Positions 7,092-11,467 of a stretch of DNA of 11,467 bases are shown here, piece by piece (position 1 is the first letter of the stretch; each line of letters begins with the position of its first letter). The position numbers and the translations under genes are program-made. The notes under the pieces are model-generated. The model did no database searches. It was not told the origin of the DNA and was given only the letters and a program-made list of their open reading frames with translations. Source of the DNA: Rickettsiales bacterium (GTDB taxonomy: Bacteria; Pseudomonadota; Alphaproteobacteria; Rickettsiales; JALZUV01); the NCBI GenBank assembly GCA_023301245.1, contig JALZUV010000238.1, positions 1 through 11,467 of the forward strand, written 5' to 3'.

Positions 7092-7133
7092 AGATATGAT
7101 GTAGCCGTAAATAATCGTAAAGTGAAGTAACCA
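7092..7133. promoter_or_regulatory. short divergent intergenic region between the methyltransferase gene and ubiG
   Basis: Only 42 bases separate two divergent starts, so at least one promoter must reach into a coding region. A -10-like TATGAT (7095-7100) points towards ubiG, but no well-spaced -35 was found. For the opposite direction only weak matches exist. The location follows from gene arrangement; the exact elements are not resolved. Confidence 0.35.
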
Positions 7134-7853
7134 GTGAACGCTACCACCCTAGAGCCCCAAGAAATTGAGAAATTTAGCGCAATTGCCGCAGAATGGTGGG
7201 ATGAATCAGGTAAATTCGCCCCGCTGCATAAAATTAACCCCATTCGCGTGGGCTATATTCGCGATGCTATTTACGCGCATTTCAACATTGATAAGCTTGA
7301 GGGGATTTCGTTAGTCGATATTGGTTGTGGCGGTGGGCTGGTGTGCGAGCCTATGGCGCGCCTCGGCGCAAAAGTAACGGGCGTTGATGGCGGCGAAAAG
7401 AACGTAAAAACCGCAATGGCGCATGCCCAAGCCATGCAGCTAACTATCGATTATAAAACCACCACTGCCGAAAGCCTCGCCGAAACTGGCGAGCAATATG
7501 ATGTGGTGCTAGCGTTGGAAATTATCGAACATGTGGCCGATGTGGAGTTGTTTTTAAACTCAGTCGCTAAACTAGTAAAGCCGGGTGGGCTGCTAATTAT
7601 GAGCACCCTAAATCGCACCATGAAGTCATACGCGCTGGCCATTGTAGGTGCAGAATATGTGCTGCGTTGGTTGCCACGCGGCACGCATGATTGGAAAAAA
7701 TTCCTTACCCCTGCTGAACTCATCCAGCCGCTACAAGCCGCAGGCCTAACCCACAAAGAAAGCAAAGGCATGGTCATGAACCCACTTAAATGGGAATGGT
7801 CAATGTCCGACACTGACTTGGAGGTGAATTACTATGTTGCCTTCACAAACTAG
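7134..7853 (+). CDS. ubiG: ubiquinone biosynthesis O-methyltransferase
   Basis: UbiG carries out both O-methylations of ubiquinone synthesis, using SAM, at the membrane surface. The 239-residue length is typical. The N-terminal signature IEKFSAIAAEWWDESGKF and PLHKINPIR (11-38) is diagnostic for UbiG. SAM-binding motif I is VDIGCGGGL (61-69), motif II VTGVDGG (81-87), and the LALEIIEHV strand-helix follows at 126-134. A hydrophobic stretch near 165-180 (SYALAIVGAEYVLRWLP) matches the membrane-associating insertion known in the family. The start is GTG at 7134, the only start that fits the family N-terminus; its ribosome binding site is weak. The gene's last 20 bases overlap thiE. It lies near divergent lysC-linked genes, an arrangement also familiar in Rhizobiales. 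Confidence 0.96.
   Translation: MNATTLEPQEIEKFSAIAAEWWDESGKFAPLHKINPIRVGYIRDAIYAHFNIDKLEGISLVDIGCGGGLVCEPMARLGAKVTGVDGGEKNVKTAMAHAQAMQLTIDYKTTTAESLAETGEQYDVVLALEIIEHVADVELFLNSVAKLVKPGGLLIMSTLNRTMKSYALAIVGAEYVLRWLPRGTHDWKKFLTPAELIQPLQAAGLTHKESKGMVMNPLKWEWSMSDTDLEVNYYVAFTN
7820..7827 (+). promoter_or_regulatory. strong ribosome binding site of thiE inside the end of ubiG
   Basis: GGAGGTGA is a near-perfect anti-16S match, placed six bases before the ATG at 7834 and lying within ubiG codons. It fixes the thiE start and explains how thiE can be translated well despite the 20-base overlap. Confidence 0.8.
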
Positions 7854-8511
7854 ACTCTACGCCATTAGCCCGCCAAGCTTTGTGCTTTCCGAATTTATTC
7901 CGAAGGTGGAGGAGGCTTTTGCTGGCGGCGATATTGCTTGTTTGCAATTGCGGCTGAAAGAAGCTTCGGACGATGAAATTCGCGCGGCGGCTAAGGCGCT
8001 TATGCCGATTTGCCATGCGAATGAGGCGGCGTTTATTATTAACGATAGCATTGATATTGCTATTGAATTGGGCGTGGATGGGCTGCATTTGGGGCAAGAG
8101 GATATCTCGCAAACTTCCGTGAAAGCTATCAAGCAGCGCCTGCCCGACGAGATGATATTGGGCATTACCTGCCATGCCTCCAGCCATTTGGCGATGGAAG
8201 CGGGCGAGCAGGGGGCGGATTATGTCGCCTTTGGTGCCTTTTACGAAACCACCTCAAAGCCCAAAGAGAAGTTGGAGAAATGGGGCGTGCCCACGACTGA
8301 GCTTTTAGAAAATTGGACGGAGTTTTCGACCCTACCATGCGTGGCGATTGGCGGAATTTCTCCGCAAAATTCTACGCCGCTTGTGCAGGCAGGGGCTGAC
8401 TTTGTGGCGGTTATCACTGGCGTATGGAATCACCCGCAAGGTGCGGGCGCTGGGGTTAAAGCTTATAATGTGGCCATACAGGAAGCGCTTGCGGCAAAGC
8501 CTGCTGACTGA
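7834..8511 (+). CDS. thiE: thiamine phosphate synthase
   Basis: ThiE joins HMP pyrophosphate and thiazole phosphate into thiamine phosphate in the cytosol. The 225-residue TIM barrel shows QLRLK (38-42, the pyrophosphate-binding QLR-K), IINDS (68-72), GLHLGQED (83-90), ITCHAS (111-116), FGAFYETTSK (133-142) and the phosphate-binding AIGGIS (171-176). These follow the usual ThiE order, with the Y-x-T-T-S-K loop replacing the textbook T-x-T-K, as in alphaproteobacterial members. The ATG at 7834 is fixed by a strong Shine-Dalgarno and overlaps ubiG by 20 bases. No TPP riboswitch or other thi genes are visible, so expression probably follows the operon. efp starts 12 bases later. Confidence 0.93.
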   Translation: MLPSQTRLYAISPPSFVLSEFIPKVEEAFAGGDIACLQLRLKEASDDEIRAAAKALMPICHANEAAFIINDSIDIAIELGVDGLHLGQEDISQTSVKAIKQRLPDEMILGITCHASSHLAMEAGEQGADYVAFGAFYETTSKPKEKLEKWGVPTTELLENWTEFSTLPCVAIGGISPQNSTPLVQAGADFVAVITGVWNHPQGAGAGVKAYNVAIQEALAAKPAD

Positions 8512-8523
8512 TACATAGCACGC

Positions 8524-9090
8524 ATGAAAATAGATGGTGTTACAATTCGTAAAGGTAATGTGCTGATGCACAAGGGCGAGCGCTTATGGGTGGTCGTTAA
8601 AACGCAGCATACGCAACCCGGCAAGGGCGGCGCTTACATGCAAGTGGAAATGAAAGATATCCGCGATGGCACGAAGCTAAACGAGCGTTTTCGCTCGGAC
8701 GAAAAGGTGGAGAAGGTTCGTCTCGATCAGCAGGAATATCAGTTCCTTTATGCTGATGATGACTTGCTGCACCTGATGGATGGCGAAAGCTACGAGCAAA
8801 TTACCGTGAATAAAAACTTGCTAGATGAACGTCTGCAAGCCTTTTTGCAAGATGGTATGACCGTGCAAACGGAAAGTTATGACGAAGAAGTTATCGGAAT
8901 TGAAATTCCACAGCAGCTTACGTTTGAAATCGCAGAGGCGGATGCAGTGGTTAAAGGCCAAACTGCATCCTCTTCTTATAAACCAGCCGTGTTAGAAAAT
9001 GGCGTTAACATTCTTGTGCCGCCGCATATTAGCGCTGGCACACGTGTTGTCGTCGATACTGCCACCGGCGAATATGTAGGGAAAGAATAA
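8524..9090 (+). CDS. efp: elongation factor P
   Basis: EF-P enters the ribosome E site and relieves stalling at polyproline stretches. The 188-residue protein has the standard three beta-barrel domains: an N-terminal KOW-like domain (about 1-63) and two OB-like domains (about 65-127 and 130-188). The loop HTQPGKGGAYMQV carries Lys34, the position that is beta-lysylated by EpmA in E. coli. The C-terminal signature GTRVVVDTATGEYVGKE is intact. The start is ATG at 8524, with a weak ribosome binding site 12 bases after thiE. Its stop TAA shares one base with the next ATG (TAATG), linking it to suhB. No modification gene is in this window. Confidence 0.97.
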   Translation: MKIDGVTIRKGNVLMHKGERLWVVVKTQHTQPGKGGAYMQVEMKDIRDGTKLNERFRSDEKVEKVRLDQQEYQFLYADDDLLHLMDGESYEQITVNKNLLDERLQAFLQDGMTVQTESYDEEVIGIEIPQQLTFEIAEADAVVKGQTASSSYKPAVLENGVNILVPPHISAGTRVVVDTATGEYVGKE

Positions 9091-9920
9091 TGCCAGCAAT
9101 TAATTCGGCTCATTTGAATGTAATGATTAAGGCGGCTGAAAAAGCGTCTAACGGAATTCGCCGCGATTTTGGTGAAATTACAAATTTACAAATTTCGCGT
9201 AAAGGTACGCTCGATTTTGTAACCCAATCTGATTTGAAAGCGGAAAAAACTATCCGCTACGAGCTAGAAAATGCGCGCCCTAATTATGGTATGTTGCTTG
9301 AAGAAGGTGGCGAAATTAAAGGTCGTGACGAAAAGCATCGCTGGGTGGTTGACCCACTGGATGGGACGACTAATTTCATTCATGCAATACCTTACATTTG
9401 CACCTCTATCTCATTGGAAAAAAAGCGACTTAGCGATGGTGTATGGGTTCCTGTATCTGCCGTTATTTACGACCCGATTCACGATGATATGTTTATCGCC
9501 GAAGAGAATAAAGGCGCATTTTTAAATGACCGTCGTATTGAAGTAAGTCAGCGCAAAGCGTTTGATGAGTCGTTGCTGATAACCCATTCGCCAAAGTACG
9601 ATAAGCCTAACTATAAAAAATCGATGGAATTATTCATGAAGGTAACCCAGCAATCGAAGGGGATTCGCACCATGGGTGCTACCGCGCTCGATTTAGCTTA
9701 TATTGCCGCGGGTAAATATGATGCGGGCTGGTACACGTCTTTCAAGCGTTGGGATATTTCGGCGGGTCTGTTGATTGCGAAAGAAGCGGGCGCAGAAGTA
9801 ACACAGCTAGATGGCGATGATAATGTGTCTAATCCGACTAGTTTAGTGGTTGGAAATGAAAAAATGCATAAGCAATTATTAAGTGTTCTAAAACCGCATT
9901 GGACAGCTAAAGCAGCATAA
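9090..9920 (+). CDS. suhB: inositol-monophosphatase-family protein
   Basis: This 276-residue protein is a magnesium-dependent, lithium-sensitive-type phosphatase of the IMPase/SuhB family. Metal-site residues are all present: Glu71 in LLEEGGE, Asp88 and Asp91 in WVVDPLDGTTNF (86-97), and Asp222 in RWDISAGLLIAKEAG. The GAFLNDRRIEVS strand (143-154) and the C-terminal fold are also typical. Likely substrates are myo-inositol phosphate or related sugar phosphates; in E. coli SuhB also acts with RNA polymerase antitermination, which cannot be inferred here. The ATG at 9090 overlaps the efp stop by one base, so translation is probably coupled. thiE-efp-suhB adjacency is common in alphaproteobacteria as I recall it. 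Confidence 0.93.
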   Translation: MPAINSAHLNVMIKAAEKASNGIRRDFGEITNLQISRKGTLDFVTQSDLKAEKTIRYELENARPNYGMLLEEGGEIKGRDEKHRWVVDPLDGTTNFIHAIPYICTSISLEKKRLSDGVWVPVSAVIYDPIHDDMFIAEENKGAFLNDRRIEVSQRKAFDESLLITHSPKYDKPNYKKSMELFMKVTQQSKGIRTMGATALDLAYIAAGKYDAGWYTSFKRWDISAGLLIAKEAGAEVTQLDGDDNVSNPTSLVVGNEKMHKQLLSVLKPHWTAKAA

Positions 9921-9998
9921 AATGTAATTCGTACTTGCCTTGAAGCGTGAAATGTTTTGATATGCGCGGGGCTAATAAAAAGAATAAATAGGGGTAGT
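9921..9998 (+). other. 78-base gap before the exported protein gene
   Basis: No terminator hairpin is visible after suhB and no convincing promoter is seen. A TTGATA (9957-9962) paired with AAGAAT (9980-9985) would put the transcript start almost on the ribosome binding site, so I do not accept it. The exported gene may be co-transcribed with suhB or use a promoter I cannot recognise. Confidence 0.5.
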
Positions 9999-11467
9999 AT
10001 GGGGCGTACAATAAAAAAAATTACAACGCTGGCACTGGTTTCATCGGTAGCTTCGCTTGCTCTAATCCCTGTTGATGCTGACGCTCAGCGTAGTCGTAAA
10101 GCCAGTTTGCCGAGTGTGGAAGTGCACCTTGAAGTGCTTGGTTCATTACGTCAATCGATTGCGAATCGCGCACGAAACCAAACTTATGCGGCGCAACCCT
10201 CTGTTGCCCCAGTATCTTCGGGTAGTTTTGCGAGCGAAGTGGCGCAACAAATTCCTGCTGGCAACCGCCAAGTCGTTCAGCAAGCCTTGCCAAGCCGCGC
10301 TAAAACGCGCGTGGCCAGCGCTGCTGTTCCTCGCGGAAAAGTAATTATGCAGCAACTGCCTAGCAAGCGTATCGCTAGTGTTGAGCCGACAGAAGAGCAT
10401 ATTATTATGCAAGAAATGCCGCTAGGTGAATCTGCATTTCCTGTTGCTTCAGGCCTAGATACTATGCCAGCTTTAGAGCCGATTGCAGTGGCTGAAGTAC
10501 AAGAAAAAAAATCCATCCTCGATAAAGTTTCGGGCTGGTTCTCAAGTGATGATGAGCCTCAAGAACTAACCCATCCCATGTTGAAAACACCAGAGCTAGC
10601 GGTCGCGCAAGCGCCGGTGGTTTTGCCGAATGACACATTTGCTGCGGTAGGTGAAATTGCATCTGATGCGCTGCAAGGTGCGGCGATTGTTCCATCAGCT
10701 GTCGTGCCAATGGTGCGGCCTGAAATAGTTTCTCCTTCTCAAGAGATGATTGCAAGAATTCTGGCGCCAGAGATTGCAAAAGAAGCACCAATGGCACCAT
10801 TGCAAGCGGTTGAGCCTATCGTCGCCTTACAGCAGCCTGCTGCACAAGAACTGGCGATTCCAGATAACTTTGCTGTTGCCGAAAAATTACCGCAAGCTGC
10901 GGTGCTTGCGATGCCAAAGATAAATAATATGCCCGTTGAAGTAGTGACGAGTACTCCTGCTTTAACCGAGCCTGATGCGATTGCATTTGAACCGTTTGAA
11001 CCGCAAGTCAGTAACGATGAAGCGGGCTTCCCGCGTTTAAATGAAGTAGAGACGCAATCCGCTATCGGTGCATTAGTACAAGATATTCCTGACAATGCTC
11101 AAGACTGGTTGAGCGATGGTGTGCCTCAATTACAAGCCCCAGCGCCAACCATTGATGCTATTGCTAAGAGCGAAATGCCAGCGATGCCTGTCATGAAGTC
11201 GAAGGTAGTGAAGCAGAAGTTGGAAATGCCGCCGAGTATTTTACAAAAAATCGCGAAACCTAAAGTGGTTGTGAAAGCGCCTAAGCCAGTCCCCGCGCCG
11301 ATTGTTGAAAAAATAGTGGAAGCGCGCAAAGTCGTTCCTATCGCTGCCCCGAAAACACCTATGGTTGAAAAGAAAAATATTATCGCTTCGCCTAAAGCGG
11401 AGATTGTGAAGAAGGTTTCCGAACCTATTGCAGTACCAGATTTTTCTTTCAGTAGCGCTGAAGAGTC
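9999..11467 (+). CDS. large exported low-complexity Pro/Ala/Val/Lys-rich protein, N-terminal part (runs off right edge)
   Basis: I translated 489 codons without a stop. Residues 1-29 form a signal peptide (basic MGRTIKK, hydrophobic LALVSSVASLALIP, cleavage after ADA-29), so the protein is probably periplasmic, outer-membrane or secreted. The mature part contains no cysteine and is rich in Ala, Val, Pro, Glu and Met, with many MP/LP dipeptides and no recognised domain. A short near-repeat occurs at 115-121 (VIMQQLP) and 135-141 (IIMQEMP). An amphipathic KSILDKVSGWFSSDDE lies at 171-186. From about 390 the sequence turns Lys/Pro-rich (AKPKVVVKAPKPVPAPIVEK), like a TonB- or TolA-type periplasm-spanning linker. 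AGGGG (9990-9994) precedes the ATG by four bases. It lies 78 bases after suhB. A C-terminal folded domain probably lies outside the window. Function unknown. Confidence 0.85.
   Translation, partial: MGRTIKKITTLALVSSVASLALIPVDADAQRSRKASLPSVEVHLEVLGSLRQSIANRARNQTYAAQPSVAPVSSGSFASEVAQQIPAGNRQVVQQALPSRAKTRVASAAVPRGKVIMQQLPSKRIASVEPTEEHIIMQEMPLGESAFPVASGLDTMPALEPIAVAEVQEKKSILDKVSGWFSSDDEPQELTHPMLKTPELAVAQAPVVLPNDTFAAVGEIASDALQGAAIVPSAVVPMVRPEIVSPSQEMIARILAPEIAKEAPMAPLQAVEPIVALQQPAAQELAIPDNFAVAEKLPQAAVLAMPKINNMPVEVVTSTPALTEPDAIAFEPFEPQVSNDEAGFPRLNEVETQSAIGALVQDIPDNAQDWLSDGVPQLQAPAPTIDAIAKSEMPAMPVMKSKVVKQKLEMPPSILQKIAKPKVVVKAPKPVPAPIVEKIVEARKVVPIAAPKTPMVEKKNIIASPKAEIVKKVSEPIAVPDFSFSSAEE

Noticed and set aside
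7700..7833. TPP riboswitch for thiE
   Set aside because: The region before thiE is ubiG coding sequence and I see no thi-box elements.
7843..8187. Open frames on the minus strand opposite thiE
   Set aside because: They lie entirely within a well-supported gene and have no recognisable protein features.
10277..11329. Several antisense open frames opposite the exported protein gene
   Set aside because: They are low-complexity mirror products of a biased plus-strand gene with a signal peptide and ribosome binding site; they show no family features or coherent starts.
1..11467. Mobile element, defence system, CRISPR array or secretion island
   Set aside because: No transposase, integrase, nuclease, toxin-antitoxin pair, direct repeats with spacers or tRNA-end scars were seen; the genes are mainly core metabolism.

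Overview
The window looks like ordinary chromosomal DNA of an alphaproteobacterium. The UbiG, EF-P, ThiE and SuhB-type proteins read like alphaproteobacterial members. rodZ lies directly before ispG, and lysC lies close to a divergent ubiG, as in many alphaproteobacteria. The species cannot be told from the sequence. lysC, thiE and ubiG suggest a biosynthetically capable, respiring, ubiquinone-using cell rather than a strongly reduced parasite. I see no rRNA, tRNA, CRISPR array, insertion sequence, phage gene or integration scar. Gene density is very high, with several 1-4 base overlaps.

Layout: (1) 1-2218, minus strand: a FabK/nitronate monooxygenase-family oxidoreductase, then a short RodZ-like HTH-membrane protein, then ispG, which runs off the left edge. 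(2) 2351-3124, plus strand: an exported or membrane-anchored M48 zinc metalloprotease, divergent from the oxidoreductase. (3) 3121-7091, minus strand, transcribed right to left: a TPR-methyltransferase, a RimI-like acetyltransferase, aspartate kinase (lysC), an unrecognised 327-residue protein with a disordered tail, and an 80-residue conserved-looking small protein. (4) 7134-11467, plus strand: ubiG, thiE, efp and an inositol-monophosphatase-family gene (suhB), tightly packed. After a 78-base gap comes a long exported low-complexity protein that is open at the right edge. Both edge genes are described from my own translation.

The first cluster has a cell-envelope flavour: possible enoyl-ACP reduction, a shape or division protein, and isoprenoid precursors that feed undecaprenyl phosphate and quinones. 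The 7091-3121 cluster joins protein modification to aspartate-family amino-acid synthesis. The ubiG cluster combines quinone, thiamine and translation functions.

I found no convincing new multi-gene system. The least explained parts are the large exported Pro/Ala/Lys-rich protein at the right end, the unknown two-gene pair after lysC, and the RodZ-like protein that lacks the usual C-terminal domain.
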